A stretch of DNA of 64,000 nt from Scatosoma sp045632265 (lineage in GTDB: Bacteria; Bacillota; Clostridia; Christensenellales; Borkfalkiaceae), in contig JAZQWG010000025.1 of NCBI GenBank assembly GCA_045632265.1, positions 15,858 through 79,857 on the forward strand, given 5' to 3'. Positions 1 through 10,600 of the stretch are shown here, piece after piece. How positions within the stretch are numbered: position 1 is the first letter of the stretch; each line of letters starts with the position of its first letter. The translations under genes were made by a program, and so were the position numbers. Under the pieces are notes generated by a model that was not told where the DNA came from, ran no database searches, and was given only the letters and a program-made list of their open reading frames with translations.

Positions 1-10
1 TGTTTTTCAT
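1..10 (-). CDS. Start of a gene that leaves the window at the left edge
   Basis: On the minus strand an ATG at 10..8 follows AGGAG (24..20) with an eight-base gap, the spacing used by neighbouring genes. Only Met-Lys-Asn can be read. It follows the binding-protein stop by about 50 bases in the same direction, so it is probably the next gene of locus A. The Met-Lys start would suit a lipoprotein or secreted protein, but the product cannot be known from three codons. Confidence 0.5.
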
Positions 11-62
11 CTTCTTTTCTCCTTGTTTTATTTTTTTGTTTTTGGTTTTGGTTTTTTATTTA

Positions 63-1817
63 TCATCTCATCAAACCAAGCGCTCTAAATTGTGCAGCTG
101 CTTGACTCAACAATTGATCGCCTTTAAGGGTCGTTCTCCACTTAATGCAATATTCTTCTACGCTCATGGTCGTCGAACGGGTTGCATATTTGTATGCAAA
201 GCTTGCCATATCCAACGTCATATCGGTGATAAGGGAAGAATCGAGAATGAGATATTCACCGATTTGAGGCGTCGTCTTATACGTTGCCGTCTTCAAATCG
301 TGTTCAGCTACTTTCAAGGTGATACCCGTAATTGTAGCGTCTTTACCTTGTACTACGCCGTCGTACGTAGAATCAATCCAAGCACCCCAGTCCCAAGCAC
401 CGCTGTATCTATCTCTATATGCGTTGCCGTCGCCGCTCGTATTACAGTAAACGAGGTTAGAGCCAGGAATTACTTGATAATTGATGCCGTTTTCAATGTT
501 TACACCCCAACGCAATGCGTCGTAAGCTTCGCCTCTTTCGTACTGGTCTTGGTCTTTATCATAGTAAGCATAGCAATCGTCGATGAACGCACAAATCTTT
601 TCCATCATGCCTCTATTCAATGCCGTTTGCTTGGATACGGTGATGATGTTGCCTGCAAGACCTTCCCCTGCCATGTAGCCCTTGAGTTCGTTCGTCGAAT
701 CGGGAGATACGGGAAGAGGATACGTTTCCCACCAGTCGGTGGTGTCAACTTTTGAACCTTCTGGTCTACCTGCGTTTGCGTCGATTTCCGTGGAAGACGT
801 AATCGAACCAGGGTACCATTGAATACCGATTTTACCAGCCGTCGTTCTCTTATCGTTGCTGAATTGTTGCGAGAACCAGTTGGGATCGATCAAGCCTTCA
901 TCACAAATTTGACGAAGGTAATTCAAGTAAGGAGCGTACGTGCCGTCCGTCGTGGAGAATTGAATTTCATTGTTGCTGTTTACGTAGAAACCATAAGGAG
1001 CAACGGGAACACGACCCCACATCAAGGGCATCCACGTTTCAAGCGTACCAAGGCTGGTGCCGCCGCCTGCCGTCGAGAAGCCATAGTAGTCTTCTTTGGA
1101 AAGACCTTTATTCTTGAATACTTTGATGTATCTTGCAAAGTTAAGCAAGTCTTCGGGGGTGTTGGGTTGCCATTGACCGCCGTTCGTTGCCGTAGCACCT
1201 GCGGGAACGTACACGTTGGTGCTCGTCACGTTGCCGTTGATGTCATAGTTGTTCGTGAGCGCTCTATATTCGTTTGCCCAGTCTTCACGAATCTTCAACG
1301 ACCAAGTGGGTGCGTTGGAAGGCGTCCAAATAGCGTTAAGATTGCCGCTGCCGTCCGTCATAACTTGTTTAGTGAATGCTTGGCTGCTTTCAGCAAGAAC
1401 TTTGCTGAAGTTAGGCATCTTTTCAAGCCAAGGAGTCCAGTCTTCCAAAAGTACGCCTTGGTTACGCAAGGATTGGAAGGACGTGAAATCGGGGAAGCAT
1501 ACGATGTTGGGTTTGTTCGACGAGCTGAAAGCGATCATTACGGAGTTTGTGAAGTCCGTCGTTGCGTTCAACGTCACGTTCAAATCATAGTTGTCCGAAA
1601 CCCATTTCTTGTAAGGGTCGTCCGCGCTCGTGGGCGTGTTCGTCCAACCGTTGACAAGCATCGAAATGTTGTATTTCGTGTTGTCGCCGCCTTCGCCGCC
1701 ACCGCCGGGGCCTTTGCCAGGGCCTTTACCTTTGCCAACGCCACAGCCCATTGCTACGCTACCAAGCGTCAACACGGACACTACAGTTGCTAAAATTTTC
1801 AAAAATTTTCTTTTCAT
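63..1817 (-). CDS. Extracellular solute-binding lipoprotein of a sugar ABC transporter (LplA/YtcQ type)
   Basis: Captures an oligosaccharide outside the membrane and delivers it to the two permeases encoded just upstream. The 584-residue product starts with a lipoprotein signal, and the lipobox SVAMGC places the acylated Cys at residue 25. A Gly/Lys-rich flexible linker follows, and then a long two-lobed binding fold with patterns such as SLKIREDWANE and QPNTPEDLLNFARY, also found in the second binding protein at 21595-23274. The length fits the large LplA/YtcQ-type proteins and exceeds the roughly 420 residues of MalE. The ATG follows AAAGGAGATAAATC. It is co-directional with the rhamnosidase-like gene of the same locus, so rhamnose-containing plant glycan fragments are a reasonable guess. 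The ligand is not shown by the sequence. Confidence 0.9.
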   Translation of the reverse strand: MKRKFLKILATVVSVLTLGSVAMGCGVGKGKGPGKGPGGGGEGGDNTKYNISMLVNGWTNTPTSADDPYKKWVSDNYDLNVTLNATTDFTNSVMIAFSSSNKPNIVCFPDFTSFQSLRNQGVLLEDWTPWLEKMPNFSKVLAESSQAFTKQVMTDGSGNLNAIWTPSNAPTWSLKIREDWANEYRALTNNYDINGNVTSTNVYVPAGATATNGGQWQPNTPEDLLNFARYIKVFKNKGLSKEDYYGFSTAGGGTSLGTLETWMPLMWGRVPVAPYGFYVNSNNEIQFSTTDGTYAPYLNYLRQICDEGLIDPNWFSQQFSNDKRTTAGKIGIQWYPGSITSSTEIDANAGRPEGSKVDTTDWWETYPLPVSPDSTNELKGYMAGEGLAGNIITVSKQTALNRGMMEKICAFIDDCYAYYDKDQDQYERGEAYDALRWGVNIENGINYQVIPGSNLVYCNTSGDGNAYRDRYSGAWDWGAWIDSTYDGVVQGKDATITGITLKVAEHDLKTATYKTTPQIGEYLILDSSLITDMTLDMASFAYKYATRSTTMSVEEYCIKWRTTLKGDQLLSQAAAQFRALGLMR

Positions 1818-1832
1818 GATTTATCTCCTTTA

Positions 1833-2723
1833 TTAGCCTTTTACAGAGCCAACATAAACACCTTTTGCAAAATATTTTTGGAAGAACGGATATACGAGAA
1901 GGATGGGTACGCTGCCGACAACCGTAAGCGCCATCTTCATCGTCATATCGTCAACCGAGCCGATATTCATAATCCCTTCCAAAGCGTCAAGGTTGCCTTG
2001 GTTGATTTGGTTGAGATTGTTGAACGAGATTTGTATATAATATTGTAAGGGCCACAACTGAGGATTGTTGCGTACGTATAAGAACGCGTCAAACCAGCTG
2101 TTCCAGTGCCCTACCATCGTGAACAAGCCGATAGCTGCCATAACAGGGGTGGACATGGGAAGAATAACTCTAATAAAGATAGCCCATTCGCCCGCGCCGT
2201 CAATCGTTGCCGCTTCTTCAATGTCTTTGGGCAAGCCTTCAAAGAATTGCTTGATTACGATAACGTTCCATACGTTGATCAAGTTTGGAATAATGTAAAC
2301 CCAAATGCTGTCCGTAAGGTGCAATTGTTCGATAACTACGTACGTGGGAATCAAACCGCCGCTGAACAAGATACAGAAGAGTATCAATTTGATGATCATC
2401 CCCTTACCAGGCAAGTTTCTTCTCGAAACGCCGTATGCAAGCATTGCCGAAAGGATTAAGCTTAACGCCGTACCAATAACCGTACGGAAAAGCGAAACGC
2501 CTATCGCACGAAGAATATAACCGCCCGCCGTAAATACTTGCGCGTACGCTTGCACCGTGAATTTTTCAGGGATCGGCAACACGTACGATGCGTTAATGTC
2601 TTGCGGCGCACAGAAGGACACGAGAATCGTGTACACAAGCGGATACAAACAAAGCAAAGCAATAAGGGCGCAAATGAAATAGACGACGACGTCGTAAATT
2701 CTTTCTTTCGTTTTAGAACTCAT
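1833..2723 (-). CDS. Carbohydrate ABC transporter permease, YtcP/LplC type
   Basis: Inner-membrane permease subunit, 296 residues, six likely membrane helices. The EAA loop that contacts the ATPase is visible as IEEAATIDGAGEWAIF near residues 165-180 of the trimmed protein, and the C terminus YFAKGVYVGSVKG is typical of the family. A longer frame to 2789 exists but overlaps the upstream permease gene. I chose the ATG at 2723 because AAAGGGGG lies eight bases upstream, whereas the ATG at 2729 is too close. It works with the permease at 2740-4215 and the binding lipoprotein at 63-1817. No ATP-binding subunit is encoded nearby, so a shared ATPase is likely. The nearest known arrangement is the Bacillus YteP-YtcP-YtcQ rhamnogalacturonan-fragment importer. 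Confidence 0.9.
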   Translation of the reverse strand: MSSKTKERIYDVVVYFICALIALLCLYPLVYTILVSFCAPQDINASYVLPIPEKFTVQAYAQVFTAGGYILRAIGVSLFRTVIGTALSLILSAMLAYGVSRRNLPGKGMIIKLILFCILFSGGLIPTYVVIEQLHLTDSIWVYIIPNLINVWNVIVIKQFFEGLPKDIEEAATIDGAGEWAIFIRVILPMSTPVMAAIGLFTMVGHWNSWFDAFLYVRNNPQLWPLQYYIQISFNNLNQINQGNLDALEGIMNIGSVDDMTMKMALTVVGSVPILLVYPFFQKYFAKGVYVGSVKG

Positions 2724-2739
2724 TTTCATTACCCCCTTT

Positions 2740-4215
2740 TTAGAATATCGCGACTTCAAAGAATTTCTTGGAAATCTTATTGAAGCCAAGCACCATCAAC
2801 ATGCCGATACCCGACTGGAAGAAGGAAATGGCAGCACCAAGACTGTAATTTTCAGGTCTTGTAATACCGTCCCAAACCATCCACGTGTCGATAACCAACG
2901 CTTGTTCTTTCGTCGTTGCGCTGTAGAAGAGAAGAAGTTGTTCCCCGCCTGCACCTTTAAGGATATTACCAAGCGACATAATCGTCAAGAAGATTACCGT
3001 GCCTTTGATACTGGGAAGCGTAATATGTATCGTACGTTGCATAGGCGATGCGCCGTCGATTTTCGCCGCTTCGTACAGCGACGTATCTACGCCCGCAAGC
3101 GCTGCCAAGTACAAGATCGTCCCCCAGCCAAGTTCTTTCCACACGGAAGAAATGATGACGATAGGCATGAACCATTTTTCGGAAACCATCAAGTCGGTAC
3201 CCGCAGTCATCGCGCCAAGCAAACCTTCGGGGCTTAACAACGAGTAGCAAATTGCATATACGACAACCCAGCTGAAGAAGTGGGGAATATATACGATGTT
3301 TTGGAAAATGCTTCTCGATTTCGAGCTCTTTAAGTCATACAAGCAAATGGACAAAACCAACGGCGGGATAATACCTACGAACAATCTAAGCAAACTAATA
3401 TAAATCGTTCTACCGATGACTTTCAACATCTTCGGATCGGTGAAGAGAACTTTGAAATGGTCAAAGCCAACCCACTCGCTCCCCCAAACGCCGTCTGCAA
3501 GGGTGTAGTTTTTGAAGGACAAAACCGTTTGCAACAACATCGGATACAAGTTGAATACGAAAATCAACGCAAGGGGCACAACCATGAAGCCGTAGATAGG
3601 CAAGAATCTCTTAACCGTCGGCATCGTCTTATCTTGCAATTTCAATTCCAAGAAGCCGTTCGCCAACATGAAGATTGCAACCAAGAGCATCGTCGGTTTT
3701 ACTTCAAATACTCTATAAAATTGCGTTGCTTTGCCCTCAAACGTAGTGGTTTCCGCTTTAGAGAACATTACGAATACGTACGCCGCAAAGAAGAACGCCG
3801 CTGCAAGCAAGCTTACGTAGCCCGCCGCTTTAGACATAATCTTATTATCTTTGAGAGCCGTATATCTCAACACTTGCACCACGATCGCCGCCACGAGCAA
3901 TACCATGCCGATAATGGCGATATAGGAAATAAAGTTGGGATATTCTACTACCAAATCCAACCAAAAGCCGTTGCCTTTGCCGTCGTCCAACCAGTAGTAG
4001 TCTTCGTACATTCCACCGTATGCCACGATTTGCAACAATGCCAAACCGCTGAAGGAATAAGAGATGCCAACGTCAAGCTGATTTTTCGTCAAGACGTTGC
4101 AAAAACAAAACACGAGCAAGCAAATCACGGACAACGAAATGGTGAGAATACCTTTAACAGATTTCGTGTCGATGGTAAACTTGCGTTTTGAAGTTTTTTC
4201 AATCGTACCTTCCAT
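2740..4215 (-). CDS. Carbohydrate ABC transporter permease, LplB/YteP type, with extended N terminus
   Basis: Partner permease, 491 residues, where classic LplB proteins have about 300. The C-terminal 290 residues hold the transporter core, with EAA loop YEAAKIDGASPMQRTIHITLP. The first 200 residues add about four hydrophobic helices (for example near 25-45, 100-120, 133-150 and 173-190). The same long architecture recurs in the second locus at 24213-25661, so it is a house style of this genome and not a fusion artefact. The gene follows the AraC regulator with a ten-base gap, and the next permease starts within 20 bases of its stop. Its extra helices have no assigned role. Confidence 0.88.
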   Translation of the reverse strand: MEGTIEKTSKRKFTIDTKSVKGILTISLSVICLLVFCFCNVLTKNQLDVGISYSFSGLALLQIVAYGGMYEDYYWLDDGKGNGFWLDLVVEYPNFISYIAIIGMVLLVAAIVVQVLRYTALKDNKIMSKAAGYVSLLAAAFFFAAYVFVMFSKAETTTFEGKATQFYRVFEVKPTMLLVAIFMLANGFLELKLQDKTMPTVKRFLPIYGFMVVPLALIFVFNLYPMLLQTVLSFKNYTLADGVWGSEWVGFDHFKVLFTDPKMLKVIGRTIYISLLRLFVGIIPPLVLSICLYDLKSSKSRSIFQNIVYIPHFFSWVVVYAICYSLLSPEGLLGAMTAGTDLMVSEKWFMPIVIISSVWKELGWGTILYLAALAGVDTSLYEAAKIDGASPMQRTIHITLPSIKGTVIFLTIMSLGNILKGAGGEQLLLFYSATTKEQALVIDTWMVWDGITRPENYSLGAAISFFQSGIGMLMVLGFNKISKKFFEVAIF

Positions 4216-4225
4216 GAGTCCTCCT

Positions 4226-5047
4226 TTATGTGTTTGTTTCTAGCTTATGGGACAAGCGATATTGAAAAGGCGTTATCCCAAATATTTTTTTGAAGCTATA
4301 GTGAAAATTTTTAATATCCGAATACCCAACGAGCACGCTGATTTCTTGCACGGACGTTTCCGTTTCTACAAGCATTTTGCACGCCGCTTCCATACGATAA
4401 CGAAGCAGGTATTCTATAATCGACGTATTGCAATTTTCTCGGAACAATCTTTGCAAGTAGCCGCTTGTCAAACCAACGCTGGAAGCAATCGTATCGAGCG
4501 TAAGTTTCTTTGCGTAGTTTTCGTGGATATATTTCGTTGCCTTGCGTACGTAATCTTCCGCATAAGACTTTTTCTTATCCTTGCGCTTATCCCCCGATTC
4601 GTGGTGAAGATATTCCGCCAAAATCAAATATATCCAACCTTTCATGCGAAGAGCGTATTCGCCAATCTTGCCTTCGTACGTTTCCAAACAATTATATATA
4701 TAACGCACGATTGGATGATGGGAAGGGAAATTTTTGGGTTGGATTACTTTCAACAGTTCGTAATCAATATCAATTTCTTCCCTTTCAAACAAGATGTTGA
4801 TAACTCTAAACTCGCCTTCTTCGCAAGTGGGGCGTATGGAATGTTGCGTATCGTCCGCAATGATAAACACGTCCCCTTTTTTAACCGTCATCGTTTGTCC
4901 GGAATCCAACTTTTGCGTGCCTTCGCCGTTTTCCACGTACACAAGCTCTACAAAGGTGTGTCTGTGTTTTAATACCGATTCGTATCCCACGCTTCGATTT
5001 GCTGCAAGCGGAAGATTGGAATCGAACATGTTCATGTGAAACAACAT
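4226..5047 (-). CDS. AraC-family transcriptional regulator (cupin sensor plus HTH)
   Basis: 273 residues. The N-terminal 110 residues form a cupin-like ligand domain (HTFVELVYVENGEG, then KKGDVFIIADD). The C terminus holds two helix-turn-helix units (LTLDTIASSVGLTSGYLQRL and VQEISVLVGYSDIKNFHYS) ending in the usual FGITPFQYR. It starts one base after the rhamnosidase-like gene, with AGAGGAAATTGAT as ribosome site, so the two are co-transcribed. It most likely senses the transported sugar and controls the locus, perhaps from the promoter near 7.1 kb. No operator could be assigned by eye. It resembles the regulator at 25661-26488 in layout, so each transporter locus has its own sensor. Confidence 0.92.
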   Translation of the reverse strand: MLFHMNMFDSNLPLAANRSVGYESVLKHRHTFVELVYVENGEGTQKLDSGQTMTVKKGDVFIIADDTQHSIRPTCEEGEFRVINILFEREEIDIDYELLKVIQPKNFPSHHPIVRYIYNCLETYEGKIGEYALRMKGWIYLILAEYLHHESGDKRKDKKKSYAEDYVRKATKYIHENYAKKLTLDTIASSVGLTSGYLQRLFRENCNTSIIEYLLRYRMEAACKMLVETETSVQEISVLVGYSDIKNFHYSFKKIFGITPFQYRLSHKLETNT

Positions 5048-5048
5048 A

Positions 5049-7028
5049 TCAATTTCCTCTCTTTACGTTCAACGCTTTGCCTGCTTCAATCGCATAGCTC
5101 TTTCCGCCGTAAAGCAACGTACCGTTCAACTCATCGCTGTAAGCTTCTACGCCCGTTTCGTCAATTTTAATCTTAATCTCGCCCTTGGACAAAGGAATGC
5201 TTGCCGTGAAGTATTCCAAACCCGCCAAATCGGGAGCGACGACAAACGTATCGCCCATCGGTTGCAAACCTACGATATATTTGCCGATAAGGTACACGGG
5301 ACTTGCACCCCAAGCGTGGCACAAGCTCTTGCCAAAGTCACGTCCGTACATTGCGTACTTTTCATCGCCCTTTTGCGTTGCGTCGTACGTTTCCCAAAAG
5401 CTGGTTGCGCCTTCGTTCAACATACCGCCCCAGTACTCGTTAATCGTATCGAGCACGAGTTTCTTTTCCCCACGTTGCATAAGCGCGGCTTGTTCGTAGA
5501 AGCGCATATAAGGCGTGGTGATTTGTTGAACCTTGTCCGACTTTAATACGTTTTCCGTAATCTTTCTTTGTCTTTCTTCGTCGCAAAGGTTGTACAAAAT
5601 CGCAAACATATTTGCATATCTTAACACTTTGCCGTCCGATTTTCCGTTTTTGAACGAGTGCACGTACGCGCCCTTTTCTTCGTCCCAGAACTTTTCAATC
5701 TTTTCAAATACGTCTTTTGCGATTGCGCTATATTTTTCCGCTTCCTTGCCCTTACCAAATTCCTTTAACAAGTTTGCCGTCTTTTGCAAGGAAATGGCGA
5801 ACAACATTTGTTCAAAGCAAACTTCGCCACGGTTGTCCAAGCCTTCCGCCCAATCGATGAACACCCAATCTTCAGGGTAGCCTTCCATCAAGCCGTTTGC
5901 GTTCGTGCGGGAAATACAGTATTCCAAAACGCTGACGACTTTGGAAAGGTTGTTTTTAATAAACGTCTTATCACCCGTGTATTCGTAATATTCCGCAAAG
6001 CCAAGCACCCAGTAGAAGGTGTAATCAAGGATATGATTCAAATGCAAATCAAACGGTTCGTGTCCGAAAAGCGAAATCATCGTACGTCTGATTACGTCGG
6101 GTTCGTGGAAGCTGTAATAGTTCATCAAATAGCCTTGATATGCATCCCCCGACCAAACCCAGCGGTCACGCTTAATGCCGTCGATGATAAATTCTCTCGT
6201 CGTCAACGACAACGTGTAAAGGGACGTTTCGTAAATGCGGTTCAAAAGTTCGTTCGAGCAATTGAAAGACGAAGAACGTTCAAGGGGCAAATATTCCGCA
6301 TACGCCGTAATTTCTTTAAGCGCTTTTGCGTCCGTCGTCACGTAGCGGAACGCCTTTTGAATATCCGTTTTTGCGCTGCCCTTTTCAATCGTTAAGTTGG
6401 AAGTCAACTCGCACGTATTCCAAGACAAAGCTTCAATTTCCGATTCGCCGTAGAAGATCGTCAATTTTTCCTTATCCGTTTCAATGCCGTCCGCTTGCAC
6501 GAAAGCAAACATTTCTTTGCCGAAATCGTACACCGTTTTGCCGTCCTTTTCATACGTAGCAACGGGTGCAAGCTTATGCGTGGGAAGTTTTACGTGGTTG
6601 GGCGTGCTTTCGCCGTAAATCAAAATATCGTTGAACGCCGCTTGCTTGTACACGTGATTGTTGCACGTCACTTGCCAGCTTTCGTTGGTTGCCAACGTTT
6701 CACCGTCCACTTTCAAGCAAGGCAAGCCCGCCGAGTTGTACACGCTGAAAACGACACGGTGTTGACCCGCCGAAAGCGTTGCTTCTTTCGTGCAGTCGTA
6801 CACGTAGCGCCCGTCCACTTCTAAATTGAATTGCCCTTCCGTTTCTATGTAAATCGTTTCCGGTTTATCAAGATTAACTTCCTTTACGAACTTAACGTTT
6901 TTCCAACAAGAGTGTTGTCTCCAAAAAGGCGGAACGAATACGTCGCGCTCAAATCTATTTGCCATAAAAACAGCCGAAAGCTCTATTTCAAAATCATCGG
7001 GATACCATATCCATTTTCCTTTCGTCAT
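5049..7028 (-). CDS. Alpha-L-rhamnosidase-like glycoside hydrolase (GH78-type six-hairpin enzyme)
   Basis: Predicted to remove rhamnose or a similar sugar from oligosaccharides in the cytoplasm, since no signal peptide is visible. 659 residues. An N-terminal beta-rich region (KWIWYPDDFE onward) is followed by an alpha/alpha barrel from about residue 265. The active-site strip reads DGIKRDRWVWSGDAYQGY (about 283-300), and a second acidic patch is EDWVFIDWAEGLDNRGE (about 386-402). The better-known GH78 strip is DxxxRDERLGWTGD; the Glu of RDER is not in register here, so the exact specificity is open. The ATG at 7028 follows GGAGG. It is the first gene of locus A, behind a strong promoter at 7111-7139. 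Confidence 0.8.
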   Translation of the reverse strand: MTKGKWIWYPDDFEIELSAVFMANRFERDVFVPPFWRQHSCWKNVKFVKEVNLDKPETIYIETEGQFNLEVDGRYVYDCTKEATLSAGQHRVVFSVYNSAGLPCLKVDGETLATNESWQVTCNNHVYKQAAFNDILIYGESTPNHVKLPTHKLAPVATYEKDGKTVYDFGKEMFAFVQADGIETDKEKLTIFYGESEIEALSWNTCELTSNLTIEKGSAKTDIQKAFRYVTTDAKALKEITAYAEYLPLERSSSFNCSNELLNRIYETSLYTLSLTTREFIIDGIKRDRWVWSGDAYQGYLMNYYSFHEPDVIRRTMISLFGHEPFDLHLNHILDYTFYWVLGFAEYYEYTGDKTFIKNNLSKVVSVLEYCISRTNANGLMEGYPEDWVFIDWAEGLDNRGEVCFEQMLFAISLQKTANLLKEFGKGKEAEKYSAIAKDVFEKIEKFWDEEKGAYVHSFKNGKSDGKVLRYANMFAILYNLCDEERQRKITENVLKSDKVQQITTPYMRFYEQAALMQRGEKKLVLDTINEYWGGMLNEGATSFWETYDATQKGDEKYAMYGRDFGKSLCHAWGASPVYLIGKYIVGLQPMGDTFVVAPDLAGLEYFTASIPLSKGEIKIKIDETGVEAYSDELNGTLLYGGKSYAIEAGKALNVKRGN

Positions 7029-7110
7029 GCTTGTTTTTATCCTCCTATATTTCCCTTTCATGCGCCAAACACAAAAGCGCATAGTGATAAATTATACTTT
7101 CACGCTATAA

Positions 7111-7139
7111 ATTATATTAAAAAAAACAACGTTTTTCAA
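7111..7139 (-). promoter_or_regulatory. Sigma-A-type promoter of locus A
   Basis: The minus strand has TTGAAA (7139..7134), a 17-base spacer and TATAAT (7116..7111). Transcription would start near 7104, leaving a leader of about 75 bases before the rhamnosidase start at 7028. Confidence 0.75.
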
Positions 7140-7612
7140 TAGTAAAATCTTGCACAATTTTCACCATACTTTTAAGCGGTTGTTTTTAATTTTGCCAATT
7201 GCGACAAAAAGCACTTTATTACCTTTTTAAGCGCATTTTATCTTTTTTTACCACTATTTTTTGCTATTTATGCCAAGATAACCCAAAATAGCAATGGTAA
7301 ATATATATACTCAACTTATTACCACTTGATTATATCTAAACATTTTTACCTATAATCAAACGTCTTTTTCGTATAAATTTAGCCGTAATTTAACGCCCAA
7401 AATACGCCCAATTTTCGCCCCTTTTGAAAGCAGTTTTTTCATACGCTTTTCGCCATATTTTTTCACCGAAAACGGAAGAAATTTTCGCCATTTTTTAATA
7501 AAATTTTCACCATCAAAAACAGCCAAAAACGGGCAATTTTCCCCGCTTAGAAATCCCACTTAAAAGCGCAAAAACGGCAAAATTCAGCCACTTTTTTGCA
7601 GCTTAAAAACAA
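7140..7612. other. AT-rich intergenic stretch without a convincing gene
   Basis: About 470 bases between the locus A promoter and the locus B terminator. It is rich in A/T runs and repeated short words of the GGCGAAAATT type on the minus strand. One 67-codon minus-strand frame (7356-7559) has low-complexity Lys/Phe composition and no ribosome site, so it is not called. Upstream activator sites for the AraC regulator could lie here, but no clear inverted repeat was found. Confidence 0.5.
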
Positions 7613-7643
7613 AATAAAGCGGTGATAAACTCACCGCTTTATT
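7613..7643 (-). terminator. Rho-independent terminator at the end of locus B
   Basis: A 13-base-pair perfect stem (7613-7625 with 7631-7643, core AAGCGGTGA/TCACCGCTT) with a five-base loop. It is followed on the minus strand by TTTGTTTTTAAG, and sits 28 bases past the stop of the 1270-residue surface protein. Confidence 0.88.
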
Positions 7644-7670
7644 ATTCGTCAATGATTTTGAAAAATAGGC

Positions 7671-10600
7671 TTATTCTTCGTCCTTTTTGCGCTTTACAAC
7701 AGCCACAACCGCCGCACCAACAAGCGCAACACCCAAGCCACCGCCAAGCGCGTTTTTACAACCGCCCTTTTCGTCGGCAACCGTCGTATCGCCCGTAGGC
7801 GCGTTGTTTGCGTTATTGTTTGCAGGGGCGATAAGCTTCAATTCAGCCGTTGCCGTTTGCAAATCGCTCATGGCAAGTTCGCCGATAGCCATCGACACTT
7901 TATCCATTTCCAAAACGCTTTCCGCTTGGGCAATCGCCGCCGTCAATTTAGCATAACTGCTCGACGTGTACAAGGAAGCGTCCAACGCCTTAGCTTGCGC
8001 CACTGCATCGCTCAAAATCGACTTATCGAACAACGCCACAAGTCTGGAAATAGCCGTTTGCAAGTTGCTTACAGCCGTGTTAATTTCCGCTTGCGAAGCA
8101 AGGTTGTCGCTTTGCATATCAAGGGCTGCTTGCAACGCTCTTTCATAGTTTGTGTACGAAGCCGTCGTGTATTTATCCGCTTGATAGTTGCACGTATCCA
8201 ACAAAGCGTTCAACGCACTCTTGTTTTGGTTGATATTCACCAACGCTTTGAGAGCGTCAAACAACTGGAAGGAAGCTACGTTTACGGAGTTTTGTACTGT
8301 GAACGGATCTTCCATAATTTCAATTGCCGTTTGCAATTTTTGTTCCAATTCTCGCCAGCTTTCTTCCGTGAAGTCGTACGGATCAAGCGAGAAAGCCAAA
8401 TCGATGTATTCTTGCAAAGCCGAACCGTCAAAGCCCGCAGATACCCAAACTTTTGCAACTGCTTGCAAGTTCAAAGCGTTGCTAACGCCCGTCAAATTGC
8501 TTGTATCAAGTTGCGCCGTGAAGGTGTTCCAGCCTGCTTCCAAACGATTATAATCGTTGCAAGTCCACTCGATAACGGGCACGGAAACAACGTTTTTGCC
8601 TACCGTCGTGAAAGAAACTGTGGAAGGAAGCGTAGCCAACGCCACGTCCTTCGTATCCAACACTTTTACAGCCGTTTGCACCGTTGCGCTTTGCTCGTAG
8701 AGCGCATCTTCAAAATAAATTCCGTCAACGTTGTTCGCTGCGCCAAGTTCCATAATCCAAAGGTTGGAAACGGTGATACCGATAGAGCCTGCGTGCACGG
8801 CGATATAACCTGCATCCATGTTCGCTCTTTCATGTCTCGTCGCGTACACGGGCATGCCGTTTATATCAATCGTAAGCAAATCGCCAATGCTCGTCACACG
8901 GAAAGTGAATTCTTCGGGCGTGAAGTTTGCCGCTTTAATGTTCGTGCCGCCAAATTCGTGAGGACCGCCGTTTACGCCGTCGTAAGCGCCTACTCTACCG
9001 CCGTTTTCCACGAATACTACATAGCCGTTATTGCCGTTCAAAACGCCGTTTGCCGTCGTTTTATAGAGTTGGAAACCAACGAGCCCAGCCGTCACGTCAT
9101 TCATCGAGAAAGTGCCTTCTACGATGAAATTTTTATATTTCTTTTCAGTAAAGACGAGCGCACGTCCCCAATCCCCCGTACCTTGCAAGGAAAGCGTTTC
9201 GTTTTCAATCGTCCATTGCGAGCCGCCAAGTTCGTACCAGCTGCTCTTGTTTGTGTAATTCTTCGTCAATACGTCAACGTTTTGAAGAGTGTTTACGTCA
9301 AAGCCACAGAACGCGGAAATTTCTTGCCAAATACTCTTGCCGTTCAATACACCGCCACCACGGCCGATGTTGTAAACACGGATAAAACGCACGTTTCTAT
9401 CGGCAAACGAGAATACGTTGCCGCTGTACATAGAGTCTTCGTATTTTCCGTCCGTACCGATTTCACCCGTCACCGAGTACATAGAGCCGTCCGTGTCGTT
9501 GTTGAACACCGTTTGCCAAGTGTTTCCGTCTTCGGACGTTTGGATAATTACGTCTTCAAATTCCCAGTTTGCCCAGAAAGACGTGACGATTTTGTTGATA
9601 CGTTGCACTTGCTTCATATCGACAACTGCCCAGCCCGTAATGGTGTTTTGCCCGTCTGCATCTTTCTTGGTAAATACTTCGGTGTACGGATCGTGATAAC
9701 CGTCCACGACAACCGAGCCACTTACGTTGCTTTGTTTTTCGTTGTCAACTTCAATAAGTTCGGTAAATTCTTTATTATAGAAGCTTACGTCCGCCCCTAA
9801 CGACACGTTTCGTGTGCCGTCGGTGATAATGTAATCCGCTTCGACGAGTTGAGAGTATTCCCCGTTCATGATTGCCGCCGCACGTAAACCGTAATACTTC
9901 CACTCGCCCGTCGTGCCGATTTTAATAGGCCCCGTGTAGAGCTTGGTCGAGCCCTTGGGATTGCCGCTTGCATCTACTTGCGGGAAAGAGCCGTCCAACG
10001 TGTAATAGATTTTAGCGTTGGGCTGCGAAGAACGGATAGCCGCGTATTGTTCGCCGATGTAGCTACCGCTTGCCAAAGCAATTTCGGGGGTTGCTACGCC
10101 TTCGTTGATAACGATATCGTCGCCGTTGAGTTTGTAAATTTTCACTTCGCCCGGCTTAAATTCTTCTTCAATATAACCGTCGGAAAGGGAAATTCTATCT
10201 TCTTTCAACGCGCCAAGCGTTGCGCCCAAATTCGTCGGATCGGGCAAGTTATCCGTGTCAATCGTCGTGGAATACTTCGTAAGCGAAGATACGCCCGAAC
10301 TTGCATCAATGCTGAACTTCGTCTTCTTGCTTTCGCTCGTCGAGTTGTTCATAATCATGATATAACGTTCGCTGTCGTCTTTCGAATTAAACAAACTGAT
10401 GATGAAGTTCGACGATTTGTCTTGGGGTTGGATAAAGAAGCTCTTGGGAAGCTTTTCAACGCCGTCAACGATATTAGCCCCACTATGGTATGCGTGAGCG
10501 CAGTCAATACCCATAAGCAAAGAGCCAAGCTGACGGATTTCCCAGTTGTATTGCACCATAGGGTCGTACAATTCCGTCTTGTTGCCGTATTGATCGATAA

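Noticed and set aside
5029..5045. A second parS-like word at the start of the first AraC gene
   Set aside because: The left half is one base short and lies in codons of the protein start.
7356..7559. A 67-codon minus-strand frame in the AT-rich gap
   Set aside because: Low-complexity Lys/Phe/Leu composition, no ribosome site and no domain.
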